Positions 22,979 to 33,825 of a stretch of DNA of 64,000 nucleotides are shown here, piece by piece (the stretch's first letter is position 1; each line of letters begins with the position of its first letter). The stretch lies in assembly GCA_027563935.2 (NCBI GenBank), contig CM050449.1, forward strand, positions 60,095,949 to 60,159,948, written 5' to 3'. A program made the position numbers and the translations under genes. Source of the stretch: Costus lasius. Lineage: Eukaryota > Streptophyta > Magnoliopsida > Zingiberales > Costaceae. The notes under the pieces were generated by a model, which saw only the letters and a program-made list of their open reading frames with translations, had not been told where the DNA came from and ran no database searches.

Positions 22979-24469
22979 TTAAACTACTAGCATGGAAATT
23001 AACAATTTATCACGCTTAGGTGGAGGCCTATAAGTGTATTCATCTTTGAGGATAGGTAGGAAGAGAAGTTGATCATGCATAAATTGAGTGGGTTGTCTTG
23101 TTTTAACCCCTAATGTACTTCTCACAATCAATAAGCAGGGTGATAGAAAATTCATATTATGACAAGCTAGATTAGCATGCTCATGTTTTCTTTTATAGCA
23201 TCCAAATAGAAGAGAGGAAGGAGTAACAAAATCATATGCATTCAATGGGAGTTGTGTTGGAGAGAAATTAATACCCATAAAATTAAAATATTGCATGTCA
23301 TTGTTCATGGGAGGGGCAATCACAAACTCAATTGGCTCTAAAGATTTAGGCATCACAAAGTCAAAATGTTCAAGTTGAGTGGTTTCTATGTGTGCCTTAA
23401 ATGTGTGGGTAGAAGGGTTTAAGATACAAGACTCAAGGCTCATAGGATCTTCAAATTCTAAGGTTTCTCCTAATGGTTTAGAATGAGGGTCTAAGTCAAT
23501 TTCAAAAGGATCTAACCTAGGTTCAAAGTGTGGTTCAAGAAGACCTATGGATGTGGGTTCCACTTGACTCTCTAAGTCATTAATGGTAAATGTTCCAAAC
23601 TTAAGTTGTGGTATGCCTAATGGAGTCTCTATGGGCAATCGATTCTCACATGAGTTAATAATGGGTTCCTTAGTTGGAATAGATGTGGTAGACTCAAGTT
23701 GAGGCATGTTTTCTAAAGAACCTATGGGTATGGGCCCTAAAATTGAAGGTAATGGTACTTCATGATTTATTTCTTCAAATTTAGTGGTTTCATCAAGACA
23801 TGGTTTAGGTTCTAAAGTAGGCTTTAAGGTTTGGTTGAACTCTAGAGGATTAGGACTCTCTTGGTTAACTTGTAAGTGGGGCTTTCTTAATTTCTCCATT
23901 GATTGTTGCAACTTTTTCATATGCTCCTTGAACTCATGTTGCAACTTTTTAGTTTGCTCCCTTAACTCATCATATGGGTGAATTATGTGTGGCAACCCTT
24001 TATGAATAAAACTATAACTCCAAGGGTTGTGAAAATAATGTCCTTGATAATCACGCATGAATTCATTCCCTAATAAGATGTCAAATCCTTCTAAACTCAT
24101 TACATCACACCAAATTTCAGTTTTCATATTGCCTAATTGAATAGGAACTAAGCATTGAAAGTCAACTAAAGTTTTAGTATAGTCTTCCCAAGTTATGACA
24201 TATGGATAATCATGTTTTTGTATGGTGAGGCCAAATTGCTCAATGACTTTGGGAGATATAACATTAAACTTGACTTGATGATCAATAACAGTTTTACTAT
24301 TATAGCCATTGCACAAAGTGTATGTTGTGAAACAACTAGGCCTATGAGTAAGAACCCTATATTTAAATGTTGTAAAACTAAGTGTAAGAGCCTTTCGTTC
24401 CCTAACAGTTATTAGTTCTGTTCTAGCTATAACTTCCTGTTGAGTAAAATAACGCATGATGATAAACAA
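22979..24469 (-). CDS. Element D ORF: degenerate retropepsin-like domain plus Pro/Glu-rich tail
   Basis: Uninterrupted 496-codon frame. Residues about 45-145 resemble the retropepsin region of plant Ty3 polyproteins (VIDHQVKFNVISPKVIEQFG, CLVPIQLG, EIWCDVMSLEGFDILLGNEF). The usual D-S/T-G is D-H-Q at about 63-65, so proteolysis is unlikely. A Lys/Glu/Gln-rich probable coiled coil follows (about 168-196). A Pro/Glu-rich tail includes SILGPIPIG, GLLEPHFEPRLDPF and LNPSTHTFKAH. The same order of blocks occurs in E, where a gag domain precedes it. No capsid, zinc knuckle, RT or integrase is present. The start codon is a choice of the first ATG. Role unknown. Confidence 0.75.
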   Translation of the reverse strand: MFIIMRYFTQQEVIARTELITVRERKALTLSFTTFKYRVLTHRPSCFTTYTLCNGYNSKTVIDHQVKFNVISPKVIEQFGLTIQKHDYPYVITWEDYTKTLVDFQCLVPIQLGNMKTEIWCDVMSLEGFDILLGNEFMRDYQGHYFHNPWSYSFIHKGLPHIIHPYDELREQTKKLQHEFKEHMKKLQQSMEKLRKPHLQVNQESPNPLEFNQTLKPTLEPKPCLDETTKFEEINHEVPLPSILGPIPIGSLENMPQLESTTSIPTKEPIINSCENRLPIETPLGIPQLKFGTFTINDLESQVEPTSIGLLEPHFEPRLDPFEIDLDPHSKPLGETLEFEDPMSLESCILNPSTHTFKAHIETTQLEHFDFVMPKSLEPIEFVIAPPMNNDMQYFNFMGINFSPTQLPLNAYDFVTPSSLLFGCYKRKHEHANLACHNMNFLSPCLLIVRSTLGVKTRQPTQFMHDQLLFLPILKDEYTYRPPPKRDKLLISMLVV

Positions 24470-25258
24470 GAAAATTAATGCTAGAAATGACTATTGTTTA
24501 AGTGCAGTGCAGGAATACTATCTCAGCATGTAGAAGAACCGTATATCAGGGCCAATCCAAAAATAATTGCAGCATATATATGTTCATAAAATAATGCAGT
24601 TGACGACTGCAATTTGATACAGGTTAAGCATAGAGACCAGGCTGAAAACAGATTGGAAAAATTCAGCATTCAAGTGCAGAATTTAGAGTCATAATCAATG
24701 AATAAGTAACTGCCTTATGGGTGCTTTAGACTGAAATATGCTGATGGTAATCCAAGTTGCAGTTTGATAGGGATTAAGTGTAGTATACAGGCTAAAAACC
24801 AGATTTTTTTTTTTTTTAAACCAAGAAGTCAAGGTGCAGAATTTAGCATGTAGGAAATAAAATCTGAGAACCAAAACTCAGCACTTAAAGGTTCTAAGCA
24901 GATTAAACATTGATACTAGCTGCAAGTTCAAAAGTCATTCAACAATATCCAGAATTTTGAATCAACTCAGAGATCTTAGTTGTGCAGAATTAAGAAAGGC
25001 TGATCAAAACTTGCGAGAAGATGTAGTAGTGTGCAGAATTGATAAGAACTTTGCAAAAATTCAAATGCAGTTTTCTTTGGCAAATTGTTCAATGCAAGCA
25101 ATTTTTTTTTTTAATCAATAAAGAGCAAACAACTTAACTAAGATGCAAAAGCAGTAAACAACTAAACATGAAAGCAAAAACTAAGAATGTTTTTTTTTTT
25201 TTAAATGCAAAGAGCAAAGTAAGGATCGTGTGAGCAGACAAGAGTTGCTCACAACCTC
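24470..25258 (-). other. Element D leader
   Basis: A/T-rich, with several poly-A/T runs and loosely repeated words such as 'gcagaattta' and 'aagtgcag'. No open frame of note and no gag, unlike element E. It looks like a non-coding 5' untranslated region or a decayed gag. Confidence 0.5.
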
Positions 25259-25270
25259 CCTCTGATACCA
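25259..25270 (-). promoter_or_regulatory. primer binding site of element D (initiator Met-tRNA)
   Basis: The minus strand reads TGGTATCAGAGG three bases inside the 5' LTR. Element E has the same sequence at 28861-28872. Confidence 0.9.
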
Positions 25271-25273
25271 AAC

Positions 25274-26986
25274 TGATGTGGGGCGGAGACACGTGATGTG
25301 CAAACCAAAAGAAAAGTAATTAAAACCTAAAATTACAATAAGCAGCCATAATTCCAAGCAGTAAAGATAATCATTTATGAAAAGATGCTAAGTATCAGAT
25401 ACTTAGCTGATCTGAGGAATCTGGATTCAGTCCAACTGATCAGAATAATAGAGGAGGATCAGGTCTGGTTATTGGGTCCAATGATCAGAGCTGGAGGCTT
25501 ATCCAGACATGTAAAAAAAAAAACCTGCAGAAATAAGGATATTCAGTTTAGCACTAAGATTAAGAGCAAACAGAGAACGTCAAGACAGAATGAGAGAAGC
25601 TGGCGCCGATCGATGACGCTGTAGCAGGGATTGTTCGTCGGTGGCACTGGAGCACTGGAAGGACGAGGAGGCGAAGAAGGTGGCGGGGCACCGACGAGAG
25701 GTGGTGGAGGAGGTGGAGATGGGGTCCGAGTGTTGGCGACGGCGGAGAAGCGGAAGTTCGAACAGAACAGGGGAGGCTGGCGAGCATAGCAGGGGTGGTC
25801 GCCGGTCGGCCGGTGATGGACCAAACCCAAACCTGCTACAATTGGGGATTTCTGTGATGTTGGTGGAGCTATGGCCGGAGTTTCTGGGCGGACGGTGGCC
25901 GGGCGGAGGAGGACGACGTCGGAAGGCGGATCTAGGACGTGAACTGGGCGAAAACAGGGGAAAACGAGCGTGGAGCAGAGTTGATGGGCGGTCGTCCGGT
26001 GGTGCACGATCGCCGGACCTGCTATAGTTGGGAATCCTTGCGATGCTGGACAGGGCGTGGCCGGAGTTAGGGGTCGAACGGGGACTTGTCGGAGGAGATC
26101 GACGGCGATCCGTGGAGAAGGGCGGAAACAGGGGCGTGAGCTGAGGCGTCACCGGAAATCTTCCGATTCCGGTGATCCAGACGTCGGATGGGGCGATCCT
26201 GCCGGTTGTGGGTTTGACCTGAAAGGGAGGATGTGTGACTGGAGTTTGAGGATGATCCGTCAGCCGGATCGTCACTGGCGGTGAGGCGAACGGAGAGTCC
26301 AGATCTAGACTCGGCAAGCAAACAGGCGTGGATTGCGACAGCGGTGGAAGAATGTTTAAACGAGGAAGAGGTGGAGAAGAGTGGCGTTCAGCTGGAGAAA
26401 AGGGAGAGGAGAGGGCAGTGGCGACTCAAGCGCCGGAGGAGAAGAAGGAGACATCCGATCGAATCAAACAAACACTATTTCCATTTTTTTTCAACTTCAA
26501 TTGTCTTTTACAAAAGGGAGATACAATCTTATAGAAAGGTGGCTGGGAACAATGCCGTTGCTACTTTCTTCTTCTTCACGCCAGCTTTGTTTGCTATTCA
26601 CGTAAGCTGCAACGGGCAGCTTTTCTGATGTTTGTTTGATGCAAGGTGGTGTTTGATTTGCATGCGCAGGTGCTTTGTCTTTTAGCCGAATGGTGGAAAA
26701 TCAATCTTGGCTTTGGAGTGTTGACTTCTCGACTTCTTGGAGTGCATTGATTTAATTTGATGAGCTTGGACTAGGCTTGATGTGTGCATCTAATTGGCTT
26801 GGCCTCATATTTGATTATATGGCAATCAAAACAATAAGAATTAGTGCCTCATTAAAATTTAGAATTGCATTTAAAATTTCGACATAAACATTGACTAAGT
26901 CTGTTCAATCAAGATTTATAATAATTATGCAAAATTTGACTAAGTCAAAATTAAGTCAAATATCTTGTGAAAATGCTCCCGCATCA
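25274..26986 (-). repeat. Element D 5' LTR
   Basis: Near-identical partner of 21197-22910, in the same orientation. It is followed directly by the right copy of TSD aaaag. Confidence 0.95.
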
Positions 26987-26991
26987 AAAAG

Positions 26992-28473
26992 GCTCTAGTT
27001 TAGGATCAAACTGTGGTTCAAGAAGACCTAATGGTTTGGGTTCAACTTTAGGTTCTCTAATAGTAGTGCAATTTTGGGCTTGGAAACCTGTGGGTATGGG
27101 CCCTAGAATTGAAGGTAATTGTGAAGGTTCTATTTCACTCTTAAATTGAGACAAGTCTACAACAGTCTCTATGGGCAACTTAGGGGTAGTATGACTCTCA
27201 GACAAGTCAACTATGTGTTCTTTAGCTCGAATGATAGAATCAAGTTCAGGACCTGTGGGTATGGGCCCTAAAATCGATATGGGCTCCACCTGAGGGTTTG
27301 GTTCAACATGGTTTGCCCCTTGAGTTTCACATGTGTTAGCTGGACTTGTTTTAGTTCCCATGGTAGACTCTAAGGTTTGTATAGTCTCTTGAGAGTTTGA
27401 GGGAGTAGGTACCTTAGGGGTTTTAGGTTTGGACCTCTTGATCTTAATCTTTGGGTTTTGGCACCTTAAGACATATGAATCATCTTGCCTTTGGTAATAC
27501 TCATTGACATCATATAACCAAGGTTCTCCTAGGTGGACATGGTATGTACCTTATAAGGGTAAGACATAACACCAAACTTCTAGTAGAAGGGTACCTAACA
27601 AAATAGGAACTAAGCACATATGGTTCACTAAGGTTTTGGTTCCATCATCCCTACTAATGGTGTAAGGGTCTGGGTTAGGCTCAGTGGTAAGGCCAAATCT
27701 ATCAATGGCACTAGGGGTTATAAAGTTGAAGCCTATGGATTCATCTATGGCTACCTTACACATCTTATCCTTCATTTTGATGTAGGTGTGGAAAAAATCA
27801 TTTTTAAGAGGGACCTTATATGTTGAAAGTTTCTCTAGATATTGGCTGTGGTTTTCCTCTTGAGTTTCACATGTCACATCTGGACTTGTTTTAGTCTCTA
27901 ATATAGACTCTGAGGTTTGAGCAAGTTTTTGTTGGAGTGGTTGGCTTTGTGTTCTAGGTTGGTCAAGTCCTTTCCTATATGTTGCCTTAATATTTTGTTC
28001 TACCATACTAGCTATTTGAAAAGCATCTTCTATTGTGTATATGGGGTAGTAGGTGAGACCTCTCTTAATCTCAAAGTTAAGACCATCTATAAACCGGTTA
28101 CGCACAACCCAAGGATGTTCTCTAGCTCTACTCCTATGGTTGAGGGTCTTAAACTTTATAATGTATTCAGCTACAATCATGTTATTTTGTGTAAGAAATC
28201 TTTCAGGGAGAGAGGATCATATTTTTCTCTAAGTTTATGAAGCATGTCATCCCATCTCTCAATAGGTAGCATATTGTCTCTTTCCAAGGTTTGTTCAACA
28301 GTGGTCCAGTAATATCTAGCAGATTCTTGTAAAAGTAACTTGGTGAACCTAACTTTGCAATGTTCAGGCATGGCAGTAAAATAGAAATAATGCTCAAGTT
28401 TTGTTGACTAGTCATTAAAATCCTTAGGGTTAAGAGACCAGCTAAAGGTAGGGGGTTGGAGTCTAGTGGCCAT
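26992..28473 (-). pseudogene. Element E gag and degenerate protease
   Basis: ATG at 28473 opens MATRLQPPTFSW. The frame meets TAG (28410-28408) where related Gag proteins have Trp. The Ty3 gag core follows (MPEHCKVRFTKLLL, ARYYWTTVEQTLE, LREKYDPLSL). A frameshift near 28180 leads to the Gag C-terminus (VVRNRFIDGLN) and a protease-like region (VAIDESIGFNFITPSAIDRFG, HMCLVPILLG, EVWCYVLPL) where D-S-G is D-E-S. After a stop near 27550 comes a Lys/Pro-rich linker and a tail with two ILGPIPTG words. The tail continues at 21196 beyond D. It is homologous to the D ORF throughout the shared part. Confidence 0.8.
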
Positions 28474-28860
28474 GGAATATTTGAAAACACAATATAATCC
28501 TTTGAAAATAGAGCTCCCTAAGATGGTTGAAATGATTTGGGCTAGTATGAAAAGATAAATCTGAGATAAAACAAACTAGCATGCAAAAGCAATAAAGATG
28601 AAAACACATAATAAGTTTTCTTCTCTTTTTTTTTTCTTTTTTTTTCAATGCAAACAAACTGCAACTAGCAAATAGTGTGCAAACAACTAAGCATGAATCA
28701 CAAAGCAAAAACTAGGACAGATTTTTTTTTTAAGGAAATAAACAGCAATTACTTAACTAACATGCAAACTAAATACAAGAAACATGAAAGCATGTAATTT
28801 TTTTTAATGCAATGAGCAAAGCAAAGATCGGGTGGGCAGACAAGAGTTGCCCACAAACCT
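28474..28860 (-). other. Element E leader
   Basis: A/T-rich untranslated region between PBS and gag with poly-A/T runs like those of the D leader. Nothing else seen. Confidence 0.6.
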
Positions 28861-28872
28861 CCTCTGATACCA
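28861..28872 (-). promoter_or_regulatory. primer binding site of element E (initiator Met-tRNA)
   Basis: TGGTATCAGAGG on the minus strand, three bases inside the 5' LTR. Confidence 0.9.
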
Positions 28873-28875
28873 AAC

Positions 28876-30935
28876 TGATGTAGGATGGAAGCGTGAGCTT
28901 TATTCTACTAATTAAAAATATTCAATTATTTATTTTTTGGGATTTTCATAAAAGTCAAAATTCAGAAATCAGCCAAAATTCCAAGGCAATGAAGATATTC
29001 AGTTACGATAAGTTACTATGCCTTGTTGTAAAATCCATAGATCCAAACTAATTAAACTGTGATGTAGAACAAAAATAGTTCTTTTGAATTGTATATAAAT
29101 TAGAGAGTAAAGATCTTCTAGGCAAATAGAACGCCTGCAACAAAATAGCTAGTTAGATCGATAAATTAAACAACACAGAAATTTATCAGATTGCAAATGT
29201 TGTCATATGTCATAGGTCGATCTGCTGATGCTTCAGTGGATCCAACTGAACCGAGAGGTAGAATAATGTTTGTTCTTCATGGTTATCTCAAAGATCAGGT
29301 GTTATGTTGTATCCAAGCATGCTAACAACCTACAAAAAGAAATCCAGTCAGATTATGGAATGAAACAAGTGCAGAAGTTGTTCAGTCTTCAAATAGTGCT
29401 ATGGTTTGCACGTTGATCTGATGAATCCTGATTCGAGCCAACTGATCTGGATGAGGGAATAATGTTTGATCTTTCCAGTCATGCATAAATTGAAGACTTT
29501 TGTTTGCTCGATTTCTTAAAATACCTGCAACAAAAACACCAGTCAACTTAGAACATAAGAACAGTTGTAGAGTTATCCAGATAACAAAAGTTGCTAGGTC
29601 GCTTTGAATGATCTGTTGAGTCTGGAATTGGCTAGACTGGTGCAATTGATAGAAGAAGCTGTTTTCTTCCTAGTCATGCCAAAGATCTATACTTTCGCTA
29701 CACCAATTGCTTAAAATACCTGCATGAACAAGCGTAATCAGATTAAGTTTTAAAGAAGAGCAGTTAAACAAAAGAGACAGAAGTCTGGGGAAACAGAAGG
29801 ATGGAATCGAGCGTTGATCAACGACGCTGGGATTTGGATCGTTTGTCGACGGCGTGGAGTCGAGAAGAAATGGTGTGGAAGATGTGGGAGAACCGAGAGA
29901 TGGTGGAGGAGCAAGGATGGCGTTGGAGTGTTGGCGGAGTCGAAGACACGACTGTTCTGTAGGAACAGGGGACGTGCGCGCGCGGAGCAGGGGCGGCCGC
30001 CGTTCGGCCAGCGACGCACGGATGCCAAACCTGCTACAGTTGGGAGTTGCTGTGATGATGACGAGGAGATGGCCGGAGTTTGAAGACAGGCAGTGGCTGG
30101 TCAGAGGAGAACGGTGATGAAGAGCGAAACTAGGTTGCGATCCAGGGCGGAAACAGGGGATCGAAGTCAGCGTTTCGATTCCGGCGATCGGCGAGGTGGA
30201 TGGGCAGATGCTGGCGGCTGAAGCTTCTTCAGGGGATGGAGGAGTGGTGGCCAAAGTATCGTGGAGATCCGGCCGGTGGATCGTCGGCGGCAAGGGTTCA
30301 AAGTCTCGAGAATCTGGAATAGGGAACTGTGACTGGTGGGTTTGATTTCTGGAGAGAGGAGAGGGTAGAGAATAGAGGAAGGGAAGAGGAGAGGAGGGCT
30401 CGGCCCTAGATGGAGAACAGGAAGGAGAGCATCCAATAGAAGAGGAAGAATACCAAAACATCTTCATTCGTTTCAAATTCAATTCAACGTGTTACAATGA
30501 TGCGTGAAAGAGATACATATAGTGAGAAGATAGAGCCGTTGCTGCCGAATGTTGCCCTTTCCATCTTGAGCAGTAGAGACCCGTTGAAGATCTGCTTTGT
30601 GGTGTGCGTTGAAGATTAAGATGAAGGTGGAGACGTTGAGGCTTCCTTATTTGCTGCGATGAGCATGCGCTTGGCTGGCCGTTGACAAAATATGCAATTG
30701 GCTGGCTGGGAATATGCCTTGTTTTCATTAGCATGTTGGGAGATTTGATGCTCGCACTGGCAACAATTTGCTGAGGATGTCTTCCATTGTACGTTAGTTG
30801 AAGCAGTCCATTTCCAATTATTGAGCTAGCTTTAGAAGTGAGCTTGCTAGCTTATTTGCGAACTTCCAGGTCTTTAACTAGGGTACTGGTATACTCCATT
30901 TGTACCTTCTTAGTCCGAGGTCCCTGCCTCCATCA
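28876..30935 (-). repeat. Element E 5' LTR (2060 bp)
   Basis: Runs (plus) TGATGTAGGATGG...TGCCTCCATCA and abuts the Athila-2 env-like ORF. It is homologous in layout to the D LTR, including a Pro/Ser-rich GC-rich section. It is longer because a roughly 180-bp domain is present about four times (28985-29750). Confidence 0.85.
28985..29750. repeat. degenerate tandem repeat, about four units of about 180 bp
   Basis: Units share words such as 'gatctgatgaatcctgattc', 'ccaactgatctgg', 'gaataatgtttgatcttt', 'aatacctgcaacaaaaacac' and 'cagtcagatta'. Copies are strongly diverged. The D LTR has a single counterpart (about 25395-25540). Confidence 0.6.
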
Positions 30936-31474
30936 CTATATACAAGGATTTGAAATCTTTGATGCTCTAGCAGAAATAGCAGAAAAGTGAGTCTCATGGG
31001 TAATCTGGTTCTAGAATACATTCTCAATGAACCCAATTGGTATTTGGGTATACCCTCCAGAACCTAAGTGAAAGATAGATCTGACTTCTCTTATGGTTAG
31101 CTTTCTCTCAACATTAGTCAATCTAAATGTGAGCTCTCCTTCAGCAGGTCCATCAGAAAACTCTCTTAGATCTACATTCAGGCTACTCAAAAATTCCAAA
31201 GTAAGTGGCAAATAAGTATAGGGCGTCATCTCAAAAAATCTTCTGGCTCTGATCTGCTCAAACATCCAAGATACATCCTCATAAAGCCCAAGTGCCTCTA
31301 AAGTCCTTCTATCAGCATATTTGGTATTGACAACCCTTCTTTCCACCAATTGATTGTACCTCGACTCTTGAATTTCATCCCTAAAATAATGCCATAGGGA
31401 TTTGGTGGTGTAGAAGATGTGGCTGGTCCTTTTCCTCTCTTCTTTGAAACTACTTCTTTGATCTTGGGTGCCAT
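30936..31474 (-). pseudogene. Athila-2 env-like ORF, N-terminal part
   Basis: ATG at 31474 starts MAPKIKEVVSKK, parallel to MAPRTKQVASKR in Athila-1. A one-base frameshift near 31385 precedes the main block (VVNTKYADRRTLEALGLYED, FFEMTPYTYLPLTLEFLSSL, LTIREVRSIFHLG). A TAG at 31010-31008 replaces the Trp of VFWNQIT, which is TGG in Athila-1. Reading reaches SARASKISNPCI, where element E begins. The family matches the Athila ORF1/env-like proteins; function unproven. The C-terminal part is deleted. Confidence 0.85.
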
Positions 31475-32959
31475 GAGTGAACTAAAGCTGCAACTTGAAT
31501 TTCAAGACAATATAACAAAGTATAACAAACATTGAACTCAAATAATACTTCCAACATGAAAAACAATACTCATTAAGCATTATAGAAGCTAGAATCAACT
31601 AATATGCCTGCTTGAACTCATCAATAAAAACCCCTTCCCAAACTGTACAAGCTTCTTCTAAAGCATACTGTTGTGATCCGCAAGTGCACGGATACTTCAA
31701 AGTAATAAAAATATCTAACCACAGAGACCTTATTATTAAGTACCAAATAATTGTATTCTTACTAGCTAAGTAAACCGAATATGATGCAAGTGAACGATAT
31801 AAAAGGTGAAAAGATAAATTAGAGAGATAAACTAGGACTAGGGTTTCATCCACCTTGATTCTAATGACTAGACATAAATAAAAGGTCGTTAAACTAATTT
31901 TATCATGATAAAGACTTAATTTACTTCATGAAGGGATCATCTCACTTTCGTGCAAACAATCATGCAGGGATCGATCCTCGCTTTCGCGCAAGATCTATCC
32001 CAACGCTAAAGATAAGTAAATCATCAATCAAATAACTCAAAGATCACTTTCGTGCATCCGAGTTCTAAGTTGATTGTCTCAAGCGGAATCTCGAGGATCA
32101 CTTTCGTGCATCCGAGACTCAACACAAGTTCTACTTAAGGTTCTCCAACGTTCCGAACCTCACTTTCATGCAAGATCTCCACGTTTGATAACTCGACTCT
32201 ATCCTAGATTCATATTTTTAAATCATGACAATAAGATCACTAAAATCAAGAAATAATTAAGAACAAACCTAATTTCTTACGGAAAGCTCCTAACATGCAA
32301 TACTAGGGTTCCAAGTTCTTAAGCAAGTCACCTTTCGGTCCTTATTGTGAGAACTCTAAACATGAATAATAACATCAATCTATGGAGAATCAAAGACAGG
32401 ACATTCACATAAGTAGAATTATCATGGCAAAATTATCTTGACGAAATAAAATTATCTAATCATTAGATATCAAAGGGATTACACCTCATGTCCCAAAATA
32501 TGTTTAAGCTTACATGGAGAAAGTAATACAATCAACCATAGTTTCAAAGTATTAGAAATTGAAGAGAAGGAAGAAATAAACTTTACAACACGGCTGTAAT
32601 AGAAATTACAGCAGTAATCACGCGTATGAACAGTGCTGCCGATGTTCTTTCGTTGATTCCTCTTTCGATTGAACTCCTTTTCCTTTAAAACATCTGGGAT
32701 GTTGTCTTCTCCTCCAGGTGAAGCTACTGTCTAAAAATCACGGCCTGAGGTGCCCTCTACGCCTCTCGGCGTGATGCCAAACCCTAACTGCCTCTCTGGT
32801 GATTGCTCCCTCGAAAGTGGATAAAAATTCGGCTTTTCACTTCGTTGTGTTCACCTCTTAAATACGAGTCCACAGCAACTTTCGGATCTCAATTTGGAGC
32901 TCTGAATCAAAAGTTATGGTCCGCGCAAGTTTTGACCCGTAAAAATCACATTTTTGAGT

Positions 32960-33230
32960 GTAATTACGGTACCGTAAAATATATTACGGTAGTGCCGTAT
33001 TTTCTGGGCAACTTTCTGGTCAAAAATTGCTCAAAATATGGTACCATAAAATAGTTTACAGCCGTGCCATAAAGTCGGACGAGTTCTCTGGTCTGAATTG
33101 TCTGGAAAATACGGCACCGTGAAATAGTTTACGGCAGTGCTGTAATTTCGGCAAGTGTCTCTGTTCTGAAGCGCTCTAAATTACGGCAGTGTAATGTCTT
33201 ACGGCGGTGCCATAAAATCGTGAAAACCTT
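32960..33230. repeat. palindrome-rich degenerate array 1 in Athila-2 5' LTR
   Basis: Begins with the perfect palindrome TTACGGTACCGTAA (32964-32977), followed by TACGGTAGTGCCGTA. Similar pairs recur about every 65-85 bp between less conserved words such as 'tctggtc' and 'gctc'. Several copies show CG replaced by TG or CA. Confidence 0.8.
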
Positions 33231-33519
33231 CTGTTTGGAAAACTTCTGGGGTTGTATGTTCTCTTGCTCCAGGCGAAGCTTCCCTTCAAATTTCACGGCC
33301 GGAGATGCGTTGTATGCGTCCCGGCAATGAAACCTAGGTTGGCGGTGTGAAACTCGATTTCTCCTTTGTCAGTGGATGAAAATTAGGGCTTTTGGTGTCT
33401 CCTCCCTCGTCTCCTCGAAAGCTCTCCTTTGGCTTCTTACAGCTTTGAATTTTATGGCCTAGATCGTCCGCAATCGATCCCGTAAAAATCGGACTCAAAT
33501 TTGACCGTGAAAATTGCGT

Positions 33520-33825
33520 CTCTAGGTTGTAATTACGACCATATTTTTGGTTACGGCACTGCCGTAATTTCAGTCAAGTACTTGGGTGGAAACAGTCTAG
33601 CAATTACGGTACCGTGAAATCCTTTACGACAGTGCCATAATTTCAGCCAAAATTTCTGGTCGGAAAGCACTCCAAATTACAGCACGGGAAAATCGTTACG
33701 GTAGTGCCATAATTTCTAAAATTCTTTCTAGATGAAAAATTCCCAAATTACGGTAGTGCTCTGATATTACGGTAGCCGGTGAAAATACGGTATCATAATA
33801 TAGATTACGGCCCTATCATAATTTG
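33520..33825. repeat. palindrome-rich degenerate array 2 in Athila-2 5' LTR
   Basis: Same motif family (TTACGGCACTGCCGTAA, ATTACGGTACCGTGA). The counterpart in the 3' LTR is at about 18460-18765. Confidence 0.8.

Larger units (their letters stand above)
21197..26986 (-). mobile_element. Element D: RT-less LTR element with one long ORF, inserted in relative E
   Basis: Complete element of 5790 bp with 1714- and 1713-bp LTRs (minus: TGATGCGGGAG...CCCCACATCA), PBS for initiator Met-tRNA, a G-rich purine tract (22911-22924) and TSD aaaag (21192-21196 and 26987-26991). The LTRs differ at about 25 positions by eye, nearly all transitions. The only clear ORF is 22979-24469. No gag capsid, RT or integrase is present, so it must use proteins from elsewhere. 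It inserted into the part of the E ORF that is homologous to its own ORF. Confidence 0.9.
20124..30935 (-). mobile_element. Element E: gag and degenerate-protease LTR element without RT
   Basis: Reading minus: 5' LTR 30935-28876 (TGATGGAGGC...CCTACATCA), PBS, a gag to protease-like reading frame (28473-26992 continued at 21196-20794), a purine tract and a 3' LTR truncated to 20793-20124. The internal region is only about 2.3 kb once element D is removed, and no RT, RNase H or integrase is found. Where the two LTRs overlap (about 670 bp) I counted roughly 25 differences. It sits in the Athila-2 env-like ORF; the left TSD was lost with the deletion at 20124. Confidence 0.85.

Noticed and set aside
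31920..32200. CRISPR-like array from recurrent 'cactttcgtgca' words
   Set aside because: Spacing is irregular, the repeats are short and lie within a plant LTR; this is ordinary LTR subrepeat structure.
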